This document shows positions 25,941-33,177 of a stretch of DNA of 58,753 nt, one piece after another. How positions within the stretch are numbered: the first letter of the stretch is position 1; each line of letters begins with the position of its first letter. The DNA is from a virus. Location: positions 1 to 58,753 of IMG/VR virus record IMGVR_UViG_3300035698_032807; one strand, written 5' to 3'. Made by a program: the position numbers and the translations under genes. The notes under the pieces were generated by a model. That model was not told the DNA's origin. It ran no database searches and saw only the letters and a program-made list of their open reading frames with translations.

Positions 25941-25976
25941 AAAGCAGCTTCAACTAACACAATTGAAGCTGCTTTT
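25941..25976. terminator. Strong Rho-independent terminator
   Basis: AAAGCAGCTTCAA (25941-25953) pairs perfectly with TTGAAGCTGCTTT, followed by more T residues. The A-run on the other side makes it usable on the minus strand too, matching the convergent genes on both sides. Confidence 0.9.
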
Positions 25977-26008
25977 TGGTAACTTATCCTTTCTTGTTTT
26001 TTAGGTAA

Positions 26009-26455
26009 TTAGGTATCAAATTTTCCTGCTCTCAGCCAAGCTCTGAATGAGTCCAGAACTTTTAAATTGGGTGGCTTATAACACCCAGGCAAAGTACCTT
26101 CTTCTTCTTTTTTTAGCCACGTATCCAATGAGCAATCAAACGTGGGGTGAATGAAATTATGGGTGCGATTTTTATCTAAGGCGATACCAGTTTCGATGCA
26201 CCATTCTGTCATTATGTTTTGATGTGAGATGAGGCCTCTTTTCATTCCATTGATACTCCTTCCAAAAATAAAGTCATCAATAGATCGGGTAAAAACGACA
26301 TCAGATGTAACTTTGACTACCAAGTGAATGGGGTCTGGGCGCGGCCTGTAACCTCCGTTACTGTAATAAACTAGATCGCCTGGACGTAATTCTTTGAGCC
26401 AAGTCAGTCGATCCTTTGTCGCTTCGGGTACTGGCTTAATAGCAACTTCTCTCAT
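26009..26455 (-). CDS. Hypothetical protein, 148 aa
   Basis: Unrecognised. The start used is ATG 26455 with AAGGA upstream; an in-frame TTG is three codons earlier. The product is soluble with a basic/Pro segment (GGYRPRPDPIHLVVKV) and several His and Trp residues. It follows the ribbon-helix-helix regulator by 5 bp and is probably in its operon, so it is likely under the same autoregulated promoter. Confidence 0.6.
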   Translation of the reverse strand: MREVAIKPVPEATKDRLTWLKELRPGDLVYYSNGGYRPRPDPIHLVVKVTSDVVFTRSIDDFIFGRSINGMKRGLISHQNIMTEWCIETGIALDKNRTHNFIHPTFDCSLDTWLKKEEEGTLPGCYKPPNLKVLDSFRAWLRAGKFDT

Positions 26456-26460
26456 CAGAT

Positions 26461-26640
26461 TCAATCCTTAATTTGATAAATTATCTTAGCGATCGCTACC
26501 GCAGTTGGCTCATCCGGCAAAGCCTCAATTAATTCAGTTAGCACCTGAGTAAAGGTAACTTTGCGAGATTTGGAGTGGTGCTGTACTTTTGCATACTGCT
26601 CATCGGTCAGCCTGATTCTCACCCCTTTTGTTTTAGTCAT
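26461..26640 (-). CDS. Ribbon-helix-helix (CopG-like) regulator, 59 aa
   Basis: A small DNA-binding protein: GVRIRLTDEQYAKVQHHSKS gives the beta strand and first helix, and TFTQVLTELIEALPDE the second helix, the layout of Arc/CopG-type repressors. I chose ATG 26640; the frame runs six codons further into the operator palindrome. It probably represses itself and the divergent oxygenase gene through the perfect palindrome 10 bp upstream of its start. Confidence 0.75.
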   Translation of the reverse strand: MTKTKGVRIRLTDEQYAKVQHHSKSRKVTFTQVLTELIEALPDEPTAVAIAKIIYQIKD

Positions 26641-26649
26641 GTCATTACT

Positions 26650-26666
26650 GTACCACATTGTGGTAC
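26650..26666. promoter_or_regulatory. Perfect operator palindrome GTACCACA-T-TGTGGTAC
   Basis: An 8-bp inverted repeat with one central base, placed between the start of the ribbon-helix-helix gene and the Shine-Dalgarno (AGAAGGAG, 26673-26680) of the divergent oxygenase gene. Size and position fit an autoregulatory operator for both genes. Confidence 0.75.
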
Positions 26667-26689
26667 GATATTAGAAGGAGAAAGAAATT

Positions 26690-27214
26690 ATGCACCTGCA
26701 ACTTGAGAATTTCCTGTCCTTAGAATCTAATTCAGAGTTAATTAAATTGGCAATTCTGAGCGAGAAATCGTTTGTGCCAACCAATACGGCAACTAACGAA
26801 CCTGACTACAGGGAGTCGGCTGTACTGTACCAGTTTCCCTCTGAACTGGTTACAGATAAAGTGGCAACTGTTATTGCAGATGTGACCAAAAGATTGGGTA
26901 TGGAGCTGTTTGAGGCGTCCCAAATTGAAGCACAGCTAACGGCTCACAATGATGGATGTTACTACAGAATTCACAACGATAACGGCAGTCCTGATACAGC
27001 TAATCGGTGCATTACTTACGTTTATTATTTCTATACCGAGCCGAAAGGTTTTACTGGTGGAGAGTTGGTAATTGGTGAAGAGAAAGTTGAGCCAATTAAT
27101 AACTCCATTGTCTTCTTTGACAGTGGGTTACAACACCAAGTGCTGTCAATTTCGTGTCCATCTCGACTCCATTGGAATGGACGTTTTACTGTTAATGGTT
27201 GGATTAGAGGCTAA
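26690..27214 (+). CDS. 2-oxoglutarate/Fe(II) dioxygenase (prolyl-hydroxylase-like)
   Basis: An oxygenase that would use Fe(II), O2 and 2-oxoglutarate to hydroxylate a substrate. The iron triad is visible: H95-x-D97 in YYRIHNDNG and distal H149 in LQHQVLS; R165 in GRFTVNGWIRG would bind the cosubstrate. The segment VYYFYTEPKGFTGGEL is typical of the prolyl-4-hydroxylase-like branch. AGAAGGAG lies 9 nt upstream of ATG. The regulator and palindrome next to it suggest repression in most conditions. The substrate is unknown; phage members of this fold may modify protein or nucleic acid. Confidence 0.88.
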   Translation: MHLQLENFLSLESNSELIKLAILSEKSFVPTNTATNEPDYRESAVLYQFPSELVTDKVATVIADVTKRLGMELFEASQIEAQLTAHNDGCYYRIHNDNGSPDTANRCITYVYYFYTEPKGFTGGELVIGEEKVEPINNSIVFFDSGLQHQVLSISCPSRLHWNGRFTVNGWIRG

Positions 27215-27224
27215 AAAATTAATC

Positions 27225-27614
27225 ATGAAAGAACCCCTGCTAGTAGATGCCGTATTAGGTGGCAATAATAGTAACCCAGATATCTCCTTTGCCGCAGTAT
27301 TAGGCGGCGACGACTCACGTTTTGTTAAACTGTTTGACAAGTTCAACAACTCTGCAAAACGCTGCAACAAAAGTCATTTACGGTTAGAAATAGCCCCAAT
27401 CGTGGTTCTTGTAGGAAAAATTAAGCGGCAACCTTATGACGACCTCAAAATTAAGGTTTTAGAGAAAGAGGGAGTTATAGAGTACTGGGTGTTCGCTGGA
27501 TACCTCAAGCACAATGGGACTCTTTTTGAAAAAATGGGAGCAACCTACGAACCAGCAAAATGTGAGAAAGGCTTGCGGCAAACTGTAATTTCTGCGCTAA
27601 GGAAATCATGTTAA
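27225..27614 (+). CDS. Hypothetical protein, 129 aa
   Basis: Unrecognised. The frame is open to 27072, but that part overlaps the oxygenase in another frame and looks non-coding; ATG 27225, 10 bp after the oxygenase stop, is the sensible start. The N-terminus contains a duplicated short element (DAVLGGNNSNPDIS / AAVLGGDDSRFVK). Double-glycine elements of this type recall leader or cyanobactin-like precursor peptides, but the rest looks like a folded basic domain, so I do not assign that role. Confidence 0.6.
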   Translation: MKEPLLVDAVLGGNNSNPDISFAAVLGGDDSRFVKLFDKFNNSAKRCNKSHLRLEIAPIVVLVGKIKRQPYDDLKIKVLEKEGVIEYWVFAGYLKHNGTLFEKMGATYEPAKCEKGLRQTVISALRKSC

Positions 27615-27642
27615 ACATCTCGCGCGAGGTTTTGATAAAGAT

Positions 27643-28302
27643 ATGTATTACTACCCAAGACAAAGATATAGTAGACGGGCTGAATTTATCAGCTTCGGTG
27701 ATATCAAAGAACTTCTGAACAACAGCAAGTACGCCAAAACATTGAAGGCGATCGCCTCCGCTCAACCAATCGCCAACAGGGTTAATGCTTTGCAAGGAGG
27801 TCGGGGGATGGCGAAACGAAGAATGATGCTATCCCGTGCGGCTATCACGTCGGATCGGATGCTCAATGAGCCGTACCGCACTCTTAATAGAGCAGGTCGC
27901 AAGGGATTCAATAGTTACCGAGGTACGGGTGGTAATGTCCTTAACAAGTCCTATGCGGCGATATCTCGTAGTGGGAATGTTTTAGGTCAGGGGACAAAGA
28001 AGGCGATAACCTTGGCTCAGGAGAAACTGGATAAAGGTATTGTACTAATTCAAAAACAGCAACTAAAGCGTCGAGAAAAAGCTTTTCGTAGGGCTTTAAA
28101 AGCTGCTCCAGGAAAAGAGGGGCGTCGCAGTGTAATTAGCAATTGGGCGACGAAAGAGCGAGAACTCTTTCAAGCCCAACTACCTCGACGTAACAGGGTA
28201 CATCGGGTAAAGGCGATCGCCTACAGAAAGCGGAGGGCAAGGAAACGCATCAACAAAATGCGAAAACCTAGCGGACAAAATTACTATTTTTCGAGACTCT
28301 AG
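27643..28302 (+). CDS. Very basic protein, 219 aa
   Basis: The product is Lys/Arg-rich throughout, ending RKRRARKRINKMRKPSG before a short aromatic tail. A Gly/Ser/Tyr-rich middle may be flexible. No known domain is recognised. Together with the Arg-rich proteins at 15.8, 21.8 and 28.8 kb it forms a set of small basic proteins, which I infer to be nucleic-acid-binding virion or packaging components. The N-terminus is Tyr/Arg-rich (MYYYPRQRYSRRAEF). Confidence 0.65.
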   Translation: MYYYPRQRYSRRAEFISFGDIKELLNNSKYAKTLKAIASAQPIANRVNALQGGRGMAKRRMMLSRAAITSDRMLNEPYRTLNRAGRKGFNSYRGTGGNVLNKSYAAISRSGNVLGQGTKKAITLAQEKLDKGIVLIQKQQLKRREKAFRRALKAAPGKEGRRSVISNWATKERELFQAQLPRRNRVHRVKAIAYRKRRARKRINKMRKPSGQNYYFSRL

Positions 28303-28307
28303 AGCAG

Positions 28308-28475
28308 ATGCTTATGCTTAATAAACTGTTTTTAACACTAAGAAGTAAGGCGGTAAAAATGGATCGGGAGATTGGGTCTACCGTTGATTTTGGACATCTC
28401 ATGGATGGCGCACGAGAGCATAAAGGTGTGCTTTATGCCATTTGGATAGCGATCGATTACTTGTACCTCCTTTAA
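28308..28475 (+). CDS. Small ORF, 55 aa
   Basis: An ATG six bases after the stop of the basic protein opens a 55-codon frame. The product (MLMLNKLFLTLRSKAVKMDR onward) has a hydrophobic C-terminal stretch (VLYAIWIAIDYLYLL) that could be one membrane helix. It fills an otherwise empty interval between co-oriented genes. No recognised family. Confidence 0.45.
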   Translation: MLMLNKLFLTLRSKAVKMDREIGSTVDFGHLMDGAREHKGVLYAIWIAIDYLYLL

Positions 28476-28489
28476 TAAACTTACCCTCA

Positions 28490-28804
28490 ATGTTTATCCT
28501 CCTGGGTTCCAACAACTACAACACATCGCCCGTCAGCCTCGGTGCCCACATACAGTTAGTCACGAACCACAAGGTCGGCGCTCACCTTTGCACCATTGGT
28601 ACACCATCTACATCTGAGCTAACCTTCCCCACGCCAGAGCTGCAAAACGGACTGTATAGGATGACCACACCCCCCGGCATAAAAGCGATCGCCTACGTGG
28701 ACTTAGACGGCTACCGATACGTTCCAACAACCGGAACCTTGCAACCTGGCGAGTTTTTCTGGGATAAAGAAAATAGTATACTTTCCTTAAAACCCTATGG
28801 CTGA
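28490..28804 (+). CDS. Hypothetical beta-rich protein, 104 aa
   Basis: Unrecognised. A TTG at 28442 is in frame, but it overlaps the small upstream ORF, so I use ATG 28490. The predicted strands and Pro/Thr-rich loops (TPSTSELTFPTPELQNGLYR) fit a small virion accessory domain. The end overlaps the next gene by 8 bp (ATGGCTGA), suggesting coupled translation. Confidence 0.55.
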   Translation: MFILLGSNNYNTSPVSLGAHIQLVTNHKVGAHLCTIGTPSTSELTFPTPELQNGLYRMTTPPGIKAIAYVDLDGYRYVPTTGTLQPGEFFWDKENSILSLKPYG

Positions 28805-29147
28805 TATATCGCGAGTTAGAAGAAAAAACGGTCGCATATACTACGCTGGTAAGTCGTTTTTGGGATTCAACAAACCCAGAAGAAGCGATCGCCGAAACAA
28901 AAAAATCATGGTACTCGCTCGGAGTGGCAGGCGAGTCCAATTAATCCACGCCGGACAGAGGGGGTATCGCCACAACTATTCCCCCGCAGCCAAATCGAAC
29001 TACCTCAGACGCTCCGCAGGCATTCGGAATCGGTCTGGAAAATTAACCGCAGGCGATCGCTTCTCAGCCAACCATTGGGCAAGGAAGATACTTTGGAATC
29101 GCAGGCAAAAGACGACTAGCGAAAAACGAGCTTTGAGGCGCGGTTAG
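28797..29147 (+). CDS. Arginine-rich protein, 116 aa
   Basis: Strongly basic along its whole length (KPRRSDRRNKKIMVLARSG, then repeated R-R and K-R pairs up to RALRRG at the end). No domain is recognised. It overlaps the upstream gene by 8 bp. It is probably DNA- or RNA-binding and may belong with the other basic proteins of the element. Transcription probably ends before the IS200 element downstream. Confidence 0.6.
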   Translation: MADISRVRRKNGRIYYAGKSFLGFNKPRRSDRRNKKIMVLARSGRRVQLIHAGQRGYRHNYSPAAKSNYLRRSAGIRNRSGKLTAGDRFSANHWARKILWNRRQKTTSEKRALRRG

Positions 29148-29178
29148 AGTTTAACTTTTCTCTTCAGAAGTCCCACGC

Positions 29179-29760
29179 CTCACTCTTAGGAGCGTGAGAT
29201 GAATGCGCGAGAGAGGAGAACATGGAGGAATTTTTCTCCGTGCATTGGTTGATACGCCTTGGTTGAGAGAACATCTTGACTTATGTGTTTGTTAGTGAAA
29301 GTTAGCAAAAAAGTATCGGAACCGAGCAATCTCTAAATTGATTCAGTTGGCAATTCTTGCGCTTCAATATATTTTCTAAGAGTAGAAACAGTAACACCGC
29401 CACAACTGGCAACAAAATATGAACCACTCCAGTAAAACTGTTCCAAGTGTTCTGCAAATTCTTGGCGTAATTTCCGAGATGATACAGATTTTAGATTATT
29501 TACTAGCTTACTGAGTTCAACGTCTGGATGGTACTGGAAAAGTGCGTGAACATGATCTTGTTCCCCGTTGAACTCTATAAGCTTACAGTCCCGTTTTTCG
29601 AGCAAGTCCTCAACTAAAATATTCAGTCTAGCCAGCATCTCTGCTGTGAAAACTTTACGACGATGTTTAGTCACTAAAACTAAATGTACTTTCAGGTCAC
29701 TAACAGACCTCCCTTTGAAAACAAAATCATTTTTCATGTTTTTCTAAGTCAGTGTATACT
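29179..29760 (-). mobile_element. IS200-type insertion sequence (tnpA only)
   Basis: One Y1 transposase gene with an imperfect hairpin (CTCAC-T-CT...AG-C-GTGAG, 29179-29198) downstream of its stop, as expected for an IS200 end. No tnpB follows. Exact ends are not determined; IS200/IS605 elements lack terminal inverted repeats and do not duplicate the target. Confidence 0.6.
29333..29737 (-). CDS. tnpA: IS200/IS605-family Y1 transposase TnpA
   Basis: A single-strand HUH transposase of 134 residues, full length for the family. The HUH motif is H62-V-H64 (DHVHALFQYHPD) and the nucleophile is Y123 in LRKYIEAQ. The N-terminal segment LKVHLVLVTKHRRKVF is typical. It cuts and joins single-stranded DNA at hairpin ends. 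A plausible promoter lies just upstream on the minus strand (TTGGTT ... TATACT). It appears intact, so it could mobilise non-autonomous relatives in trans. Confidence 0.93.
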   Translation of the reverse strand: MKNDFVFKGRSVSDLKVHLVLVTKHRRKVFTAEMLARLNILVEDLLEKRDCKLIEFNGEQDHVHALFQYHPDVELSKLVNNLKSVSSRKLRQEFAEHLEQFYWSGSYFVASCGGVTVSTLRKYIEAQELPTESI

Positions 29761-29809
29761 AAAAGAGTATCACCAACCAAGATAGAAGTGTAGGAGATGT
29801 CACAACAGG

Positions 29810-30121
29810 ATGTCTAAATCATCGAGCGATTGGCTAGTCTTGCCACCCGCATCAGGAAAGTGTAGAGTGTGCGCGGTTGCGCATCTTGAAGAACTGCCGC
29901 ATGATGCTACGACGCTTTACTACAGAATGTTGTTTGTTAATAGCTATGGGCGTTCTCCCACATGGAGAGACGCTATGGCTCACTGCGAACCGGATGTTCG
30001 ACAGGTAATGGCTAAACGACTGGAATCATTTGGGATTGATATTGATAGCACAAAATTGCTAGGCGATATCAAGGACGAAAAGGATATGGAAGCGCGATTA
30101 AAAAAAGCCAACAAAAAATAA
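29810..30121 (+). CDS. Hypothetical protein, 103 aa
   Basis: Unrecognised. The product has a CRVCAVAH segment near residue 20, which could bind metal but lacks a second Cys pair, and a charged C-terminal half (DIKDEKDMEARLKKANKK). It is followed 4 bp later by another small gene. GGAG lies in the upstream region. The size and helical make-up recall small terminase subunits, but nothing specific supports that. Confidence 0.65.
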   Translation: MSKSSSDWLVLPPASGKCRVCAVAHLEELPHDATTLYYRMLFVNSYGRSPTWRDAMAHCEPDVRQVMAKRLESFGIDIDSTKLLGDIKDEKDMEARLKKANKK

Positions 30122-30125
30122 AACG

Positions 30126-30590
30126 ATGAGCAAGACTAAACCAATTAAGTTGCATCAAGCAAAAGAAATTCTTCAAAAAATGCACATTGGCGCTAGAGTG
30201 CAACGAAATGGGAATGGGCGAGGTGGGAAGTGCTTGATGTGGACAGATTTAAAGGGCACTAATTATCAGCGATCGTTTCCTTCTACATCTACCTGGGAAG
30301 AAGCTATTGAGTTTGCCCAAAGCTTAACGCCCGTATGGGATAAAGCTTTGGTATTTGAGACAGGCGACATTATTGAGCTGGAATGGATAACAAAGAATCG
30401 AATCCAAGCTGAAGTCTTAGGGGTTCCTGGTGATGGTGGACCTCAGGGGAATCATAATTATGCACTGCTATCGCCTGAATTCTGTGGTAGTAGGTCAAAT
30501 ACTAAATTCCTAACCAACTACGCCCTAAAATTTCACATGAAAGCAATAAAAGTTGGAGAGAAAGCACCCTTCAAATTGCTCGTTCAATAG
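30126..30590 (+). CDS. Hypothetical protein, 154 aa
   Basis: Unrecognised soluble alpha/beta protein. The basic N-terminal half (GARVQRNGNGRGGKCLMWTD) is followed by an acidic beta region (ETGDIIELEWITKNRIQAEV) that might be a small barrel. It is cotranscribed with the 103-residue gene. No catalytic motif or membrane helix is visible. Confidence 0.65.
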   Translation: MSKTKPIKLHQAKEILQKMHIGARVQRNGNGRGGKCLMWTDLKGTNYQRSFPSTSTWEEAIEFAQSLTPVWDKALVFETGDIIELEWITKNRIQAEVLGVPGDGGPQGNHNYALLSPEFCGSRSNTKFLTNYALKFHMKAIKVGEKAPFKLLVQ

Positions 30591-30657
30591 TTGCTGTAAC
30601 CTATACGCCGCAAGGTTCAACGCTCCTTCAATGCCGATTCAATTTCCAATTGTTGCA

Positions 30658-30999
30658 CTATTGGTTATTACGAGAAGAAAGTAAATTAGCCAGTTGAGCT
30701 TGCAAGAATGGGAGGATTTTTGTAGTATCTTTCAACTCCGCGACTTGTTGTTGCAAGTCCTCAATCAGCTCAGTGTTGGACTTAATCAGTTGCCTCTCTT
30801 TTACGATCGCGTCCCAAACAAGTTTGCAAACAAAGCCTAAGACCCCGGTGGACAGAGCGAGTAACCTTTTTGCCGTATCAATTACTTGGCGATCGTGAAC
30901 GAAAACAACCACCAGCTCATAAAAGAAAAAGCTAACGAATGATCCACAAGAGACGAAAAGAAACCCTTTAAACAAAATCCGAATATGTTGACTCTTCAT
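30658..30999 (-). CDS. Membrane protein with C-terminal coiled coil, 113 aa
   Basis: Two predicted membrane helices (residues about 9-30, GFLFVSCGSFVSFFFYELVV; and about 48-64) are followed by a heptad-rich tail (TELIEDLQQQVAELKDTTK). It overlaps the end of the receiver-FHA gene by 32 bp, so the two are one transcript. It may anchor or signal with that regulator; this is inferred from the overlap. Confidence 0.65.
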   Translation of the reverse strand: MKSQHIRILFKGFLFVSCGSFVSFFFYELVVVFVHDRQVIDTAKRLLALSTGVLGFVCKLVWDAIVKERQLIKSNTELIEDLQQQVAELKDTTKILPFLQAQLANLLSSRNNQ

Positions 31000-31765
31000 C
31001 GATGATCTCTACGTCGTCAGATTCTTCTTCAAAGATAGCCCAACTCCTGGGCTTGCCTTTGAGATCTCGACTGAGCCAAATTAAATCTTTATTCCGCAGT
31101 CGAACCGCATAGTCCACCAAAACTTGATTAACCCAAACTCCGTTGCGGCAGGGAGTTGGCATTGCATTGATTGTACCGCTAACTAAGTTGTAGTACTTTT
31201 TTGCGTCTTCTTCAATTCTTTGGAAGGTGCAGTGCTGGCGACTTAATTGAGGATCATTAATGGATATTTCACAATCCTTGTTGCGACCCAGTACGACAGT
31301 TGATCCGTCTATAGGGATAATTTGTGGTTCGCATTGGTATCCGTGCAGCTCTAGTTGCCAGCAATTACCGCCACTACTAAGAACATCGGTAACTAACTTA
31401 TTTGGCAATCTACCCAGTTGAGCGCTAATGGCTCCTAGTATTTCCGCTTCTGTAAAGGGTTTGGTAATATAGTCACTTGCACCAAGTTCCATCGCCGTGC
31501 GGAATGGGTGACGATCTATGAAACCTGTGACAACGACGATGGGTATACGGCTGTCGAGGCTCCGAGCTTCTCTTAAAATCTCTAACCCCGTATCTTCATT
31601 AGGTAGTCCAAGATCCAAGAGAACCAAGCGATACTTAGCTTTGAGGAGTTTCGCTAATCCAGAAATTGCTGAAACCGCTACTTCAACTTGGTAACCTTGA
31701 GATTCAAGTAAGCTTGAGAGGATGTCAATAATATCTGGGTCATCCTCTATGATTAGTATTTTCAA
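30968..31765 (-). CDS. Response regulator: receiver plus FHA domain
   Basis: A signalling protein of 265 residues. Residues 1-118 are a CheY-like receiver with acidic E7-D8-D9, phosphoacceptor D51 in VLLDLGLP and the conserved Lys in YITKPF. The C-terminal half carries an FHA phosphothreonine-binding domain (VLGRNKDCEISI, LSRQHC, NGVWVNQV). Receiver-FHA proteins are frequent in cyanobacteria. There is no DNA-binding domain, so output is by protein interaction. The start is a TTG (31765). The membrane/coiled-coil gene downstream overlaps it. No cognate histidine kinase is in the window. Confidence 0.9.
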   Translation of the reverse strand: MKILIIEDDPDIIDILSSLLESQGYQVEVAVSAISGLAKLLKAKYRLVLLDLGLPNEDTGLEILREARSLDSRIPIVVVTGFIDRHPFRTAMELGASDYITKPFTEAEILGAISAQLGRLPNKLVTDVLSSGGNCWQLELHGYQCEPQIIPIDGSTVVLGRNKDCEISINDPQLSRQHCTFQRIEEDAKKYYNLVSGTINAMPTPCRNGVWVNQVLVDYAVRLRNKDLIWLSRDLKGKPRSWAIFEEESDDVEIIDEESTYSDFV

Positions 31766-31850
31766 TTAGGGGGGTATCTCCGTATTTTCGCGGTGTGCCA
31801 CAAAAAAATGCGCTTTTACAATGAACAGGGTGTTTCTTCTTTTTCCTCAT

Positions 31851-32048
31851 ATGTTAAAACTTTCCGTTGAGCCTCGCATAGAGGTAACCCAAGATGATGA
31901 TGGTTACCAATATACCGTGAAAATCGATACGCCAGAAGGCGAAGAAGTTTGGAATAGTAATACTACTTACGACTCGGAAACCGAAGCTCGTCAGGAGGGG
32001 GAATCGGCATCTTCAAGACTGGCGCGGATGACATCCTCCCCGTCCTAA
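31851..32048 (+). CDS. Small protein with IS-derived C-terminus
   Basis: A 65-residue product; an upstream in-frame ATG at 31821 would add a hydrophobic decapeptide. The core (YTVKIDTPEGEEVWNSNTTY) is a plausible beta domain followed by a helix. Its last residues (SSPS) and stop are encoded by an IS605-type hairpin that begins at 32037, so the original 3' end was probably replaced by a mobile-element remnant. Function unknown. Confidence 0.5.
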   Translation: MLKLSVEPRIEVTQDDDGYQYTVKIDTPEGEEVWNSNTTYDSETEARQEGESASSRLARMTSSPS

Positions 32049-32059
32049 AGGAGCGGGGA
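32037..32059. mobile_element. IS605-type end hairpin
   Basis: TCCCCG (32037-32042) pairs with CGGGGA (32054-32059), with an inner TCCT/AGGA pairing. Position just downstream of the tnpB fragment's stop fits a right-end hairpin of an IS605-like element. Confidence 0.6.
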
Positions 32060-32182
32060 TTCTAAGTTCATCGTCGGAACTTGCTCTACCAGGGTTGCCT
32101 CAAGTAGCGTAGAGGTTCCAACTCCCTTAGCGTCAGCAATTGACTTAGCTAAACAGTGATTTTTGAGCATTTTGGCGAGACC
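32045..32182 (-). pseudogene. tnpB: IS605 tnpB remnant
   Basis: The minus strand encodes AKMLKNHCLAKSIADA, the TnpB segment normally written KNMLKNHCLAKSIAD just before the last catalytic region, then jumps to a short C-terminal tail (VEQVPTMNLESPLL). Most of the gene is missing: there is no N-terminal part, no zinc ribbon and no complete RuvC-like core. The upstream edge coincides with a 31-bp perfect palindrome. TnpB is an RNA-guided nuclease whose guide RNA comes from the element's right end; this copy cannot encode a functional nuclease. Confidence 0.75.
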
Positions 32183-32213
32183 TAGGTCGAACCTTTTTAA
32201 AAGGTTCGACCTA
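32183..32213. repeat. 31-bp perfect palindrome
   Basis: Arms TAGGTCGAACCTTTT and AAAAGGTTCGACCTA (15 bp each) flank one central T. It sits exactly at the broken edge of the tnpB fragment and could be a tiny palindromic insertion or a recombination product. Confidence 0.85.
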
Positions 32214-32249
32214 ATTTGCAACACCAGTGCAGACGTGGGACGGCAACCG

Positions 32250-33011
32250 TCAGGACGCCGGAGCTTTAGACCCAATTTCTCGGTAATCCAAATCTCGCAG
32301 CATTTTACCCCAGTCGGTATACCTGTTCTTCCGAAGGGCGGGTACTCCATTGTCCCACTCAGCAACCACGTAGCAAAGAGATGTAACACCTCTTTTTACC
32401 AATGGCTGTAGGATGCCTGGGTTAGAGCTGCCTTCTAGTAATTCCCTCAGTATCGCAACAAGTCGATGACCTGTTTTTTCAGCTTTCGCTGCGGCGGCAA
32501 CATAATCCATGCCGTCAGCCCTTAAGAAGCCATCTTTATCCAAGCTGGCTTTAAGCAATTTGCGGAGGTTGAATAGTTGCCGATCGTTTAGTTGGGAGTG
32601 GATGCCATATATCGGTTGTGCATTGACTAACTTATCTAGGCGATCGTTTAGTATTTTCAGTACTTCCACCAACTCCTTTAAGGAGAGGTTGCCAATCGTA
32701 TCGTGCAGTTGGCGCTTAATGGGTTTCTCTGTGTATCCTTCGATATAACCAATCCACTCCAAGGGAGTCCAGCCCTTAAATGCCGCCATTATTTCGCGGG
32801 TTTCCTTGGATAGAGATAGTGGGTTCTCGGTGTCGGAAATACCCTTGGAACCACGCCATCTGTTGACAGCACCCACGCTATATCCCAGCTTTTCGGCAAG
32901 CGCTGACTGCCCTCCATACACCATAATCATCTCCTCAATGAAGGCGGAGAATCGCTGTTTTATAAGGAGCGTACTGGTACTAGATTGATGACTTGTGACG
33001 ACTTTCTTCAT
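32250..33011 (-). CDS. HTH regulator, repressor-like, 253 aa
   Basis: A predicted transcription factor. Residues about 32-60 (GGQSALAEKLGYSVGAVNRWRG) form a helix-turn-helix like that of phage repressors and XRE proteins. A helical middle (LKELVEVLKILNDRLDKLV) may mediate oligomerisation. It is divergently transcribed from the sigma factor gene with a 166-bp shared upstream region, so it is a good candidate to control the sigma factor. The C-terminus ends next to IS debris and may be altered. Confidence 0.75.
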   Translation of the reverse strand: MKKVVTSHQSSTSTLLIKQRFSAFIEEMIMVYGGQSALAEKLGYSVGAVNRWRGSKGISDTENPLSLSKETREIMAAFKGWTPLEWIGYIEGYTEKPIKRQLHDTIGNLSLKELVEVLKILNDRLDKLVNAQPIYGIHSQLNDRQLFNLRKLLKASLDKDGFLRADGMDYVAAAAKAEKTGHRLVAILRELLEGSSNPGILQPLVKRGVTSLCYVVAEWDNGVPALRKNRYTDWGKMLRDLDYREIGSKAPAS

Positions 33012-33177
33012 TGATATAGACGCGAGTAGGGGAGGCTATTATATGCCGCTATGAGGCATCTTTCAGATATTTTAGAGAAAGATTGCTTTTACTTGCATTG
33101 TCGTGCTAGGATTTCTTTAAGCAAAAAAAACAGGGCTAGAAAAAATACTTCCTGCCCCAAGTTCATCAATTTACATT
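33012..33177. promoter_or_regulatory. Divergent promoter region, repressor/sigma factor
   Basis: For the plus strand, TTGCTT and TAGGAT with an 18-bp spacer (around 33083-33113) form a plausible -35/-10 pair about 65 bp before the sigma factor ATG. I see no clear operator palindrome. The minus-strand promoter is not obvious. Confidence 0.4.

Noticed and set aside
27225-27614. Precursor peptide of a ribosomal natural product because of LGG elements
   Set aside because: No leader/core layout, no maturation enzymes nearby, and the downstream part looks like a folded domain.
29810-30121. Small terminase subunit
   Set aside because: Size fits but there is no HTH and no large subunit next to it.
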